64,000 bases of DNA. Origin: Actinopolymorpha cephalotaxi. Its GTDB lineage: Bacteria > Actinomycetota > Actinomycetes > Propionibacteriales > Actinopolymorphaceae. The DNA is taken from contig NZ_JACBZA010000001.1 of the NCBI RefSeq assembly GCF_013408535.1, positions 1,484,850 to 1,548,849 of the forward strand, in the 5' to 3' direction. The notes under the pieces are model-generated. The model ran no database searches, was not told the DNA's origin, and saw only the letters and a list, made by a program, of their open reading frames with translations. Every line of letters starts with the position of its first letter. Position 1 is the first letter of the stretch. Position numbers and translations under genes: made by a program. Positions 33,240 to 41,845 of the stretch are shown here, piece after piece.

Positions 33240-34277
33240 GTGTTGATCGGTGACGTGGCCCGGCGATCCGGGGTCAGTGCCCGGATGCTCCGGCACTACG
33301 AGTCGCTCGGCCTGGTGCGGCCGACGGGCCGGACCGACGCCGGCTACCGGGAGTACTCCGGAGAGGACCTCCGGCGAATCCTGCACGTCGAGATCCTGCG
33401 GTCGCTGGGACTGTCGCTGCGTGAGGTCGGGCAGGCGCTGGACGAGCCCGGTTTCCGGCCGGGTGAGCTGGTCGACGACCTTGTCCGCCGTACGCGAGAA
33501 CGCGTCGCCGCCGAGCTGGAACTCCTCACCCGGCTCCGGCGGATCGGTGCCGCCGGCCCCGCCGGCTGGGAGGACGTACTCCGGATCGTCGCTCTCCTAC
33601 AGGGGCTGGGATCCGACAGCGCCGGGAAGCGCCAGCGCGCGGCACTGTCCTCGACGGGGGAGGTTCCGGTGCCGGTGGAGGCTCTGGTCGAGGCGGCGCT
33701 GAGCGAGTCCGACCCGAGCGTCGCGGGAGCCCTTCGATGGGCGCTGGCCCGGTCCGGCGAGGGCGGGGGCGGAGGTGATCGCGGGCTGGCGCTGCTGGCC
33801 GAGGGGCTCGGCTCGCCGGCGGCCGAGGTGCGCAAGCGGGCGGTCGACTCGATCGCCGAGATTCCGGACGCCGAGGCGACCGCACTGCTGAGGGACGCGC
33901 TCACGAACGCGGACCTCGCGGTCCGCCGGAGCGCGGCGCTGGCGCTCGGGACACGGGGAGTGGCCGATGCGGTCCCCACGCTCGTCGACATGATCGTCGA
34001 GGAGGTGAACGACGTCGTCGCGGCCGACGCGCTGAGTGCGCTGGCGAACGATCCGGCGTCGGCGGACCGGATCGTCGCCAGGCTCACCGGCCGCCTTGCC
34101 GAGGATGGCGCCGGTTCGCCGGCTCGTCAGCGGCTGACGCAGGCGCTCGCGGACATTCCGGGAGACGCGGCAGCTCGGGCGCTGGCGGAGCTGTCCCGGG
34201 ACGAGGACCGGGTGGTCGCGCTGATCGCGACGTACATCCTCACCATGCGCGACGAAACCTTGCGCGACGAACGCTGA
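33240..34277 (+). CDS. MerR family regulator with C-terminal HEAT repeats
   Basis: A 345-residue protein with an N-terminal MerR DNA-binding domain (LIGDVARRSGVSARMLRHYESLGLVRPTGRTDAGYREYSGEDLRRILHVEILRSLGLSLREVGQALDE) and dimerisation helix to about residue 110, then HEAT repeats (SDPSVAGALRWALARSG, GSPAAEVRKRAVDSIAEIPD, TNADLAVRRSAALALGTRGVADAVPTLVDMI) to the end. The helical solenoid replaces the small effector-binding domain of classical MerR, so the signal may be a protein partner, plausibly the adjacent HEAT protein. GTG 33240 is preferred to GTG 33231 because GGAGG abuts the latter. Confidence 0.85.
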   Translation: MLIGDVARRSGVSARMLRHYESLGLVRPTGRTDAGYREYSGEDLRRILHVEILRSLGLSLREVGQALDEPGFRPGELVDDLVRRTRERVAAELELLTRLRRIGAAGPAGWEDVLRIVALLQGLGSDSAGKRQRAALSSTGEVPVPVEALVEAALSESDPSVAGALRWALARSGEGGGGGDRGLALLAEGLGSPAAEVRKRAVDSIAEIPDAEATALLRDALTNADLAVRRSAALALGTRGVADAVPTLVDMIVEEVNDVVAADALSALANDPASADRIVARLTGRLAEDGAGSPARQRLTQALADIPGDAAARALAELSRDEDRVVALIATYILTMRDETLRDER

Positions 34278-34311
34278 CGAGACGGTCGGTCACCGGCTGG
34301 GCAGCGGTCGG

Positions 34312-34500
34312 TCAGGCGAAGCCGGCGACGCCGGGCAGCCAGAGCTCGCCGTCGCAGGTGCCGCAGGGCCGGCGGACCAGGCCGGTCCCGGCACGGTCGC
34401 CGTGCAGCTCGACCGCCGAGCGTTCGGCCATGACCACGCCGGTGCCACCGCAGCGGGGGCACACCACCCGCACGACCGCACTCTCCGGGACCTCGGTCAC
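34312..34500 (-). CDS. small zinc-ribbon protein
   Basis: A 62-residue protein with two CxxC pairs: CPRCGGTGVVMAERSAVEL and RRPCGTCDGELWLPG, spaced like one zinc-binding ribbon related to the DnaJ CxxCxGxG finger. Expected to bind one zinc; partner unknown. GTG 34500 overlaps the stop of the EamA transporter (GTGA), so it is translationally coupled to it. A genuine gene is supported by the coupling and the ordered Cys spacing. Confidence 0.65.
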   Translation of the reverse strand: MTEVPESAVVRVVCPRCGGTGVVMAERSAVELHGDRAGTGLVRRPCGTCDGELWLPGVAGFA

Positions 34501-35486
34501 GGCTTCGGCCCCCTCAGGTCTGTGCTGGACACGCCCGGGCCTGTGCGGGACACGTTCGGAACGGGTTCGGCGGTGCGGGTCGCCGCCGCAGCCGGCCCGG
34601 CGCGGGTGACGCCGACGCTGGCGAGGACCACCAGGGCGATCGCGAGGAGTTGCCAGCCGGTGAGCCGCTGCCGCAGGACGGCGAACCCGACGAACGCGGC
34701 CACTGCCGGCTCCAGGCTCATCAGCACCCCGAACGTCCGCGGCGGGATCCGGCGCAGCGCGGCCAGCTCCAGGGAGTACGGCAGCGCCGAGGACAGCACG
34801 GCGACGCCGAGTCCCAGCAGGAGCGTACCCGGCTGCACCAGCTCGGGTCCGGAGGTGAACGCGGCCACCGGAACGATCGCGACGCTGGCGACGGCGAGCG
34901 CGACCGCCAGGGCGTTCGTACCACCGAGGCGCCGCCCCGCCTGGGCGCCGAGCAGGATGTAACCCGCCCAGCACACGCCAGCGCCCAGCGCGAACGCGAC
35001 GCCCGTCGGGTCCAGCGGCTCGAACCCGGTCTCGCCCAGCAGGAACACCCCGGCGCCGGCCAGCCCGACCCACAGCAGGTCCCGCACCCGACGCGACGTC
35101 GCCACCGCCAGGCCGAGCGGGCCGAGGAACTCGATCGTGACCGCGGCGCCGAGCGGCAGCCGGGCCACCGCGGAGTAGAAGCAGGTGTTCATCAACACCA
35201 GGACCAGCCCGAACGCGACGCCGACGAGGAGGTCGCGCCGGTCGAGGTGACGCAGCCGCGGCCGCACCAGCGCCCACACGATGGCGGCGGCGAGAACCAT
35301 CCGCAGGGTGACCGCTCCGACCGGGCCGATCCGGGCGAGCAGGACCACCGCGAACGCCGCACCCACCTGCAACGACACCGCACTGCCGAGCACCAGGCCC
35401 ACCGAGCGGGCCTCACCTGCGCCAGGTGTGGGTGAGCCGCCGCGGGTGCCAGGACCGCGGACCTCGGTGACGTCCCTGGCCGCCAC
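34497..35486 (-). CDS. EamA/DMT family transporter (RhtA-like)
   Basis: A 329-residue inner-membrane protein of the drug/metabolite transporter superfamily with ten predicted helices in two EamA repeats (first repeat about residues 28-155, second 160-290; e.g. LVLGSAVSLQVGAAFAVVLL, FGLVLVLMNTCFYSAVARLPLGAAVTIEFLGPLGLAVA, GVAFALGAGVCWAGYILLG, LMSLEPAVAAFVGFAVLRQRLT). The order and EFLGPL/LEPAVAA motifs resemble RhtA threonine/homoserine exporters. N- and C-terminal extensions are low complexity. Start GTG 35486 lies just 3 bp downstream of the nadE stop on the same strand. Confidence 0.87.
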   Translation of the reverse strand: MAARDVTEVRGPGTRGGSPTPGAGEARSVGLVLGSAVSLQVGAAFAVVLLARIGPVGAVTLRMVLAAAIVWALVRPRLRHLDRRDLLVGVAFGLVLVLMNTCFYSAVARLPLGAAVTIEFLGPLGLAVATSRRVRDLLWVGLAGAGVFLLGETGFEPLDPTGVAFALGAGVCWAGYILLGAQAGRRLGGTNALAVALAVASVAIVPVAAFTSGPELVQPGTLLLGLGVAVLSSALPYSLELAALRRIPPRTFGVLMSLEPAVAAFVGFAVLRQRLTGWQLLAIALVVLASVGVTRAGPAAAATRTAEPVPNVSRTGPGVSSTDLRGPKP

Positions 35487-35489
35487 GAC

Positions 35490-37295
35490 CTAGGCCCGAG
35501 GACCCTCGCCGGGCGGAGCGGTGCGCACGGGCGCCTTCGGCTGGTGGCCCGCGACGACCGCCTCGCGCCAGCCGTTGGTGATCGGCAGCCGCCGGTCGCG
35601 GCCGAACGCCTTGAACGTGATCTTCGGGCCCGGGGGGTACTGCCGGCGCTTGAACTCCGCGGCGTCCACCATCCGGATGATGCGCTCGACGACCTCGACG
35701 TCGAAGCCCGCGGCCACGATGTCGGCCGCGCCGGCGTCCTCCTCGACGTAGTCCTCCAGGATCTGGTCGAGCAGGTCGTACTGCGGCAGCGAGTCGGTGT
35801 CGCGCTGGTCCGGGCGCAGCTCGGCGGAGGGCTCCTTGGTGATGGAGTTCTCCGGGATCGGCGGGGTCTCACCGAGGTCGAGGGCGGCCTGGTTGCGCCA
35901 GCGGGCGAGCGCCCAGACGCGGGTCTTCGGCACGTCCTTCAGCGGCGCGAACGCGCCCACCGCGTCGCCGTACATCGTGGAGTAGCCCACCGCCAGCTCG
36001 CTCTTGTTGCCGGTGGCGATGGTCAGGTGGCCCTCCTCGTTGGCGATTCCCATCCAGATCATGCCGCGGATGCGTGCCTGGAGGTTCTCCTGAGCGATCC
36101 CTGTCAACTCGAGGTTGTCAGCGAACGCGGACACCATCGGCTCGATCGGGATGACGCGGTAGTTGAGGCCGGTACGGGCGGCGAGGTCGGCGGCGTCGTC
36201 GCGGGAGTGCTGGCTGGAGAAGCGGCTGGGGTTGGACACGCCGTAGACGTTCTCCGGGCCGAGGGCGTCGCAGGCGATGGTCGCCGCCAGTGCGGAGTCG
36301 ATGCCGCCGGACAGGCCGAGGACGACGCTTTCGTAGCCGTTCTTGTGGATGTAGTCGCGCAGGCCGGTGACGATGGCCGTGTAGATCTCGGCCTCCTCGT
36401 CCAGCCTCGGCGCCTCTCCGGACGGGCTCACGTCGTAGGCGGGCAGCGCGGTGTCGCTCACCACCGTGCGCTCGATCCGGATCCCGGCGTACTCGTCGGC
36501 GCCCCGGGTGGTGGTGGCGAGGTCCAGGTCGACGGTCAGCAGGCCCTCGGTGAACTGCGGCGCGCGGGTGAGCACGGTGCCGGTCTCGTCGACGACGAGG
36601 GAGTCCCCGTCGAAGACGAGCTCGTCCTGGCCGCCGACCAGGTTGACGTAGGCGAGCGGGCACATGGCCTCGCGGGCCCGGCGGGTGACGAGGTTGAGCC
36701 GGTCGTCGTCCTTGGCCAGCTCGTACGGAGAGGCGTTGATCGTCAGCAGCAGCCCGGCACCGGCGGCCCGCGCCGCTCGGACCGGCCCGCCCTCCTGCCA
36801 GAGGTCCTCGCAGATCGTCACCGCGATGTCGATGCCGTGCACTGTGACCACCTGCAGGCTGTCGCCCGGCACGAAGTAGCGGAACTCGTCGAACACCCCG
36901 TAGTTGGGCAGGTGGTGCTTGACTGCCCGGGCGACGATCCGCCCCCGGTGGATGACGGCGGCGGCGTTCTGCGGCGACCCCTTCGGCCGGCCGGTACGTT
37001 CGTAGCCGTCCTCGGCCCGGTCGAGGTAGCCGCAGACGACCACGAGGTTGCCGAGCCCGGCCGCGGCGAGCTTGCCGGCCAGCTCCTCCACCGCGGTCCG
37101 GCTGGCCTCCACGAACGACGACCGCAGGGCGAGATCCTCGACGGGGTAACCGGTCAGAGCCGTCTCGGGGAACGCGACCACGTGGGCACCGCGGTCGGCG
37201 GCGTGCTGTGCCCACCTCTTGATGGCCTCGGCGTTCCCCGCGATGTCCCCGACGGTGACGTTGAGCTGCGCGAGCGCGAGACGGATTTGTGCCAC
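35490..37295 (-). CDS. nadE: glutamine-dependent NAD+ synthetase
   Basis: A 601-residue two-domain enzyme amidating nicotinic acid adenine dinucleotide to NAD+ with glutamine as nitrogen donor. Seen: N-terminal nitrilase-type glutaminase with the triad Glu44 (FPETALTG), Lys126 (VKHHLPNYG) and Cys162 (TICEDLW), and a C-terminal synthetase with the PP-loop SGGIDSALAATIACDALG, IATGNKSELAVGYSTMYGD and the EPSAELRPDQRDTDSLPQYDLLD motif. GTG 37295 gives the standard MAQIRLALAQLNVTVGD start. Divergent from glnA2, sharing 143 bp of promoter region. Confidence 0.96.
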   Translation of the reverse strand: MAQIRLALAQLNVTVGDIAGNAEAIKRWAQHAADRGAHVVAFPETALTGYPVEDLALRSSFVEASRTAVEELAGKLAAAGLGNLVVVCGYLDRAEDGYERTGRPKGSPQNAAAVIHRGRIVARAVKHHLPNYGVFDEFRYFVPGDSLQVVTVHGIDIAVTICEDLWQEGGPVRAARAAGAGLLLTINASPYELAKDDDRLNLVTRRAREAMCPLAYVNLVGGQDELVFDGDSLVVDETGTVLTRAPQFTEGLLTVDLDLATTTRGADEYAGIRIERTVVSDTALPAYDVSPSGEAPRLDEEAEIYTAIVTGLRDYIHKNGYESVVLGLSGGIDSALAATIACDALGPENVYGVSNPSRFSSQHSRDDAADLAARTGLNYRVIPIEPMVSAFADNLELTGIAQENLQARIRGMIWMGIANEEGHLTIATGNKSELAVGYSTMYGDAVGAFAPLKDVPKTRVWALARWRNQAALDLGETPPIPENSITKEPSAELRPDQRDTDSLPQYDLLDQILEDYVEEDAGAADIVAAGFDVEVVERIIRMVDAAEFKRRQYPPGPKITFKAFGRDRRLPITNGWREAVVAGHQPKAPVRTAPPGEGPRA

Positions 37296-37311
37296 GTTCG
37301 CAGCGTAATGG

Positions 37312-37353
37312 GTGCGAGGTGATCTGACCGACGCAGCCGGTGCGGCCTCGCAC
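37312..37353. promoter_or_regulatory. inverted repeat between nadE and glnA2
   Basis: GTGCGAGG (37312-37319) and CCTCGCAC (37346-37353) are exact complements 26 bp apart in the divergent promoter region. No four-part GlnR box is visible here, unlike upstream of glnA1. Confidence 0.3.
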
Positions 37354-37438
37354 GGTGTCGGGCGGACCCAGGCGGTAACGTGCTGACAAGCGAGCCGGCG
37401 TCGGCCGGAACCCCGCAATCCGAGCGGAGATGGGACCA

Positions 37439-38776
37439 GTGGACAAACAGCAGGAGTTCGTACTCCGTACGCTCGAGGAGCGAGACGTACGGTTCGTCCG
37501 ACTGTGGTTCACCGACGTGCTCGGCTTCCTCAAGTCGGTCGCGATCGCGCCGGCGGAGCTGGAGGGGGCGTTCGCGGAGGGGATCGGCTTCGACGGCTCG
37601 GCGATCGAGGGCTTCGCCCGGGTCTACGAGGCCGACATGGTGGCCCGTCCGGACCCGTCGACGTTCCAGATCCTGCCCTGGCGGGGCAACTCCCCGGCCA
37701 CGGCGCGGATGTTCTGCGACATCCAGATGCCCGACGGGTCGCCGTCGTACGCCGACCCGCGGTTCGTGCTCAAGCGCACGCTGAGCCGGGCCGCCGAGCT
37801 GGGCTTCACCTTCTACACCCACCCCGAGATCGAGTTCTTCGTCTTCAAGGACGCGCCGGAGAAGGGCCGGGTGCCGTCGCCGGTCGACCGCAGCGGCTAC
37901 TTCGACCACACCGCCCACGGGATGAGCCAGGACTTCCGCCGCGAGGCGATCACCATGCTCGAGGCGATGGGCATCTCGGTGGAGTTCAGCCACCACGAGG
38001 GCGCGCCCGGGCAGCAGGAGATCGACCTGCGATATGCCGACGCGCTGGCGACCGCCGACAACATCATGACCTTCCGGGTGGTGGTCAAGGAGGTCGCGCT
38101 CGGCCAGGGCATCTACGCGTCGTTCATGCCGAAGCCGTTCACGCAGTGGGCCGGGTCCGGCATGCACACGCACATGTCGTTGTTCGAGGGCGACCGCAAC
38201 GCGTTCTTCGAGTCGGGCGCGGAGTATCACCTGTCCAAGGTCGCGCGGTCGTTCATCGCCGGACTGCTCCGCCACGCCGGCGAGATCACCGCGGTCACCA
38301 ACCAGTGGGTCAACTCCTACAAGCGGCTGTGGGGCGGCGGTGAGGCGCCGGCATACGTCTGCTGGGGCCACAACAACCGCTCGGCGCTGGTCCGGGTGCC
38401 GATGTACAAGCCGGACAAGGGCCAGTCGACCCGGATCGAGTTCCGTTCGCTGGACTCCGCGGCCAACCCCTACCTCGCCTACGCCGTCCTGCTGTCGGCC
38501 GGCCTGAAGGGTGTCGAGGAGGGGTACGAGCTGCCGGCGGAGGCCGAGGACGACGTGTGGTCGCTGACCGAGGGCGAGCGCCGGGCGATGGGCATCGACC
38601 CGCTGCCGCAGAGCCTGGACGAGGCCATCCGCACCATGGAGAACAGCGAGCTGGTCGCGGAGACCCTGGGCGAGCACGTCTTCGACTTCTTCCTGCGGAA
38701 CAAGAAGGCCGAGTGGGAGGAGTACCGCCAGCAGGTGACGGCGTTCGAACGTGACCGGCTCCTCCCGGTGATCTGA
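37439..38776 (+). CDS. glnA2: type I glutamine synthetase GlnA2
   Basis: A 445-residue GSI protein of the shorter alpha subtype found in actinobacteria beside glnE. Seen: DVRFVRLWFTDVLG, FDGSAIEGFARVYEADM, metal ligands in THPEIEFFVFK and HHEGAPGQQEIDLRYADAL, SGMHTHMSLFEG and the NNRSALVRVP loop. It lacks the extended adenylylation loop with the conserved Tyr of GSI-beta enzymes, so GlnE probably does not regulate it. GTG 37439 (MDKQQEFVLRTLEE) is preferred to ATG 37430 because GGAG then has a 9-nt spacer and the N-terminus matches GlnA2 of Streptomyces. Some homologues act as polyamine or GABA ligases or have little GS activity. Confidence 0.92.
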   Translation: MDKQQEFVLRTLEERDVRFVRLWFTDVLGFLKSVAIAPAELEGAFAEGIGFDGSAIEGFARVYEADMVARPDPSTFQILPWRGNSPATARMFCDIQMPDGSPSYADPRFVLKRTLSRAAELGFTFYTHPEIEFFVFKDAPEKGRVPSPVDRSGYFDHTAHGMSQDFRREAITMLEAMGISVEFSHHEGAPGQQEIDLRYADALATADNIMTFRVVVKEVALGQGIYASFMPKPFTQWAGSGMHTHMSLFEGDRNAFFESGAEYHLSKVARSFIAGLLRHAGEITAVTNQWVNSYKRLWGGGEAPAYVCWGHNNRSALVRVPMYKPDKGQSTRIEFRSLDSAANPYLAYAVLLSAGLKGVEEGYELPAEAEDDVWSLTEGERRAMGIDPLPQSLDEAIRTMENSELVAETLGEHVFDFFLRNKKAEWEEYRQQVTAFERDRLLPVI

Positions 38777-38782
38777 GACACG

Positions 38783-41700
38783 TTGACGGAGCTGCGAACC
38801 CCCGACGAGGCCAGACTTCCCGGCGAGGGACAACTGGTGCGGTGGGGGTTCGCCGAGCCCGAGGCGGCCCTGCGCCGCATCGCCGAACTTCCGGCCGCGC
38901 TGGTCCCGGCGCTGGACGCGACCGGAGCGGCCGCCGACCCGGACCAGGCGGTGGCGTTCCTGGCCGACCTGGTCGAGGACGAAGGCGAAGGGGCCGCCCT
39001 GGTCGCCGCGCTCGTGGACGACGAGACGCTGCGGCGCCGGCTCCTGCGCCTGCTGGGTGCCAGCACGGGGCTGGCCGAACACCTGATCCGGCACCCCGAG
39101 CACTGGCACGACCTCGCCGACCCGCATCTGTCCATCACCCGGCCCACGACCAGGGCACTGCGCGCCCAGATGCTGGCCGCGGTCGGCGCGGACCCCGAGG
39201 CGGAGGCGCCCGTCGCCGCGGACGGTGACCCCGGCACCGCGGACGCCCTGCGGGTGGCCTACCACCGCCTGCTGCTCCGGCTCGCCGTCCGCGATCTCGG
39301 GAACGAGGTACGGGTCGACGACGCGGCCGCCGAGCTCGCCGACCTCGCTGCCGCCGCGCTGGAGGCCGCACTCGCCGTGGCCCAGGCCAGGCTGCCGGAG
39401 AACTCCATGCCCTGCCGGCTGGCGATCATCGGCATGGGCAAGACCGGTGGGCGGGAGCTCAACTACGTCAGCGACGTGGATGTTCTGTTCGTCGCCGAAC
39501 CCGCCGAACCCGCCGCGGAGGCAGCCGAGCAGGCAGGGGAGGGCGACGCGACCCGGACGGCGACCCAGCTCGCCACGCAGGTGATCCGGATCTGCTCCGA
39601 GCACAGCGGCGAGGGCACCCTGTGGCCGGTCGACGCGGGCCTGCGGCCCGAGGGCAAGGCGGGCCCGCTGGTCCGGTCGGTGGCGAGCTACGACGCCTAC
39701 TACCAGCGCTGGGCGAAGACCTGGGAGTTTCAGGCGCTGCTCAAGGCCCGCGCGGTGGCCGGCGACCACGAGCTCGGAGGCCGCTTCCTGGAAGCCATCG
39801 ACCCGCTGGTGTGGCGCGCGGCCGAACGCGACGGCTTCGTCGCCGACGTGCAGGCGATGCGGCGCCGGGTGGTCGACCACATTCCGGCCGCACAGCTGGA
39901 CCGGCAGCTCAAGCTGGGGCCGGGCGGGCTGCGCGACGTGGAGTTCGCGGTGCAGTTGCTGCAACTGGTGCACGGCCGCTCCGACCCGTCGCTGCGCCGT
40001 CCGTCGACCCTGCGGGCGCTGGACGCGCTCACCGCGGGTGGCTACGTCGGCCGCGACGACGGCGCCGCGCTCGCCGAGGCCTACCGCTTCCTGCGTACGC
40101 TCGAACACCGGATCCAGCTGTCCCGGTTGCGGCGTACGCACCTGCTTCCCGAGGACGAGCAGGACCTGCGTGCGCTCGGCCGCTCCCTGGGGATGTGGGC
40201 GGAGCCGGTCAAGGAACTCACCCAGGAGTGGAAGAAGCACGTCCGGGAGGTACGCCGGCTGCACGAGAAGCTCTTCTACCGCCCGCTGCTCGCGGCGGTC
40301 GCACGCATCTCCACCGAGGAGACCCGGCTCACTCCGGACGCCGCCCGGGCCCGGCTCACCGCCCTCGGCTACACCGACTCCGCTGCCGCGCTGCGGCACA
40401 TCGAGGCGCTGGTGGCCGGGGTGTCGCGGCGGGCGTCCATCCAGCGCACGCTGCTGCCGGTGATGCTGGAGTGGTTCGCCGACGCACCCGACCCCGACGG
40501 CGGCCTGCTGGCGTTCCGTCAGGTGTCGGAGGAGCTCGGGTCCACGCCGTGGTACCTGCGGTTGCTGCGCGACGAGGGCGTCACCGCCGAACGCATGGCC
40601 AGGGTGCTGGCCTCCAGCAGGTTCGTCGTCGACCTGCTCCGGCGCGCGCCGGAGGCGGTGGCGATGTTCGGCGACGACCGGGAGCTTCGCCCCCGCAGCC
40701 GCGAGCAGGTGGAGACCGAGATGCTCGCCGCCGCCGGGAGGTACGACGACCCGGGGTCGGCCGCCGCCGCGGTTCGGGCGATCCGGCGCCGGGAGCTGTT
40801 GCGGCTGGCCGCGGCGGACGTCCTGGAGCTGATCGACACCGACGCCGTCGGGGAGGCGCTCACCGACATCGCCGCGGCCACCCTCAGCGGAGGGCTGGTC
40901 GCGGCGGTCCGTTCGGTCGCCGCCCAGGGCCGGCCCACCATCCCCACCCGGTTGGCGGTGGTGGCGATGGGGCGGTTCGGCGGCCACGAGATGAGCTACG
41001 GCAGCGACGCGGACGTGATCTTCGTGCACGAGCCGTACGACGGAGCGGACGAGAAGGAGGCCGCCGACGCGGCCACCGCGGTGGTCAGCGAGCTCCGGCG
41101 GCTGCTCGCCGCGCCCGCACCCGACCCGCCTGTCGGGGTGGACGCCGACCTGCGTCCCGAGGGACGCCAGGGCCCGCTGGTGCGCACGCTCGCGTCGTAC
41201 TCCTCCTACTACGCGCGCTGGTCGCACGTGTGGGAGGCGCAGGCTCTGCTGCGGGCCGAGGCGGTGTGTGGCGACCCGGGGCTGCGCGAGAGGTTCATGC
41301 AGCTCGTCGACGGGCTCCGCTGGCCGGACGCCGGACTGACCGAGCACGACGTACGGGAGATCCGCCGGATCAAGGCCCGGGTGGACGCCGAGCGCCTGCC
41401 CCGCGGCGCGGACCCGACCACGCACACCAAGCTCGGCCGGGGCGGCCTGGCCGACGTGGAGTGGACCGTCCAGCTGCTGCAGCTGCGGCACGGTGCGGAG
41501 GTGCCAGGCCTGCGCACCACCCGCACCGTCCGGGCGCTGGAGGCGGCTGCCGACGCCGGGCTGCTGACCCGCGAGGACGCCGACGACCTGCTCGCCGCCT
41601 GGCGGCTGGCGACCCGTGCCCGCAACGCGATGATGCTGGTGCGCGACCGTCGCTCGGACTCCCTGCCCCGCGACCCGAGCGACCTCGCCGCGGTGTCGCG

Positions 41701-41803
41701 GCTGCTCGGCTACGGGCCGCAGGAGTCCGGGCTGTTCCTCGAGGACTACCGCCGGATCACCCGGCATGCCCGCTCGGTCGTCGAGCGTGTCTTCTGGGAG
41801 TGA
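38783..41803 (+). CDS. glnE: bifunctional glutamine synthetase adenylyltransferase/deadenylyltransferase
   Basis: A 1006-residue enzyme that adenylylates and deadenylylates GlnA1 to tune activity to nitrogen supply. Seen: two nucleotidyltransferase domains, the N-terminal deadenylylase with GRELNYVSDVDVLFV (near residue 230) and the C-terminal adenylylase with GGHEMSYGSDADVIFV (near residue 735), each followed by the RPEGKAGPLVRS/RPEGRQGPLVRT motif and KLGPGGLRDVEFAVQLLQL/KLGRGGLADVEWTVQLLQL. Full length. The start is the TTG at 38783, 6 bp after the glnA2 stop with only a weak ribosome site, so translational coupling to glnA2 is likely. Its substrate GlnA1 is encoded about 19 kb away. Confidence 0.96.
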   Translation: MTELRTPDEARLPGEGQLVRWGFAEPEAALRRIAELPAALVPALDATGAAADPDQAVAFLADLVEDEGEGAALVAALVDDETLRRRLLRLLGASTGLAEHLIRHPEHWHDLADPHLSITRPTTRALRAQMLAAVGADPEAEAPVAADGDPGTADALRVAYHRLLLRLAVRDLGNEVRVDDAAAELADLAAAALEAALAVAQARLPENSMPCRLAIIGMGKTGGRELNYVSDVDVLFVAEPAEPAAEAAEQAGEGDATRTATQLATQVIRICSEHSGEGTLWPVDAGLRPEGKAGPLVRSVASYDAYYQRWAKTWEFQALLKARAVAGDHELGGRFLEAIDPLVWRAAERDGFVADVQAMRRRVVDHIPAAQLDRQLKLGPGGLRDVEFAVQLLQLVHGRSDPSLRRPSTLRALDALTAGGYVGRDDGAALAEAYRFLRTLEHRIQLSRLRRTHLLPEDEQDLRALGRSLGMWAEPVKELTQEWKKHVREVRRLHEKLFYRPLLAAVARISTEETRLTPDAARARLTALGYTDSAAALRHIEALVAGVSRRASIQRTLLPVMLEWFADAPDPDGGLLAFRQVSEELGSTPWYLRLLRDEGVTAERMARVLASSRFVVDLLRRAPEAVAMFGDDRELRPRSREQVETEMLAAAGRYDDPGSAAAAVRAIRRRELLRLAAADVLELIDTDAVGEALTDIAAATLSGGLVAAVRSVAAQGRPTIPTRLAVVAMGRFGGHEMSYGSDADVIFVHEPYDGADEKEAADAATAVVSELRRLLAAPAPDPPVGVDADLRPEGRQGPLVRTLASYSSYYARWSHVWEAQALLRAEAVCGDPGLRERFMQLVDGLRWPDAGLTEHDVREIRRIKARVDAERLPRGADPTTHTKLGRGGLADVEWTVQLLQLRHGAEVPGLRTTRTVRALEAAADAGLLTREDADDLLAAWRLATRARNAMMLVRDRRSDSLPRDPSDLAAVSRLLGYGPQESGLFLEDYRRITRHARSVVERVFWE

Positions 41804-41821
41804 GCTCGGCGCCGGAGTGAG

Positions 41822-41845
41822 CCGGGCCGTCACGAGGCGGCCCGG
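41822..41845. terminator. hairpin between glnE and the convergent DUF2786 gene
   Basis: CCGGGCCG (41822-41829) and CGGCCCGG (41838-41845) flank an 8-nt loop and overlap the 3' end of the convergent gene. Likely terminator for glnA2-glnE. Confidence 0.6.
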
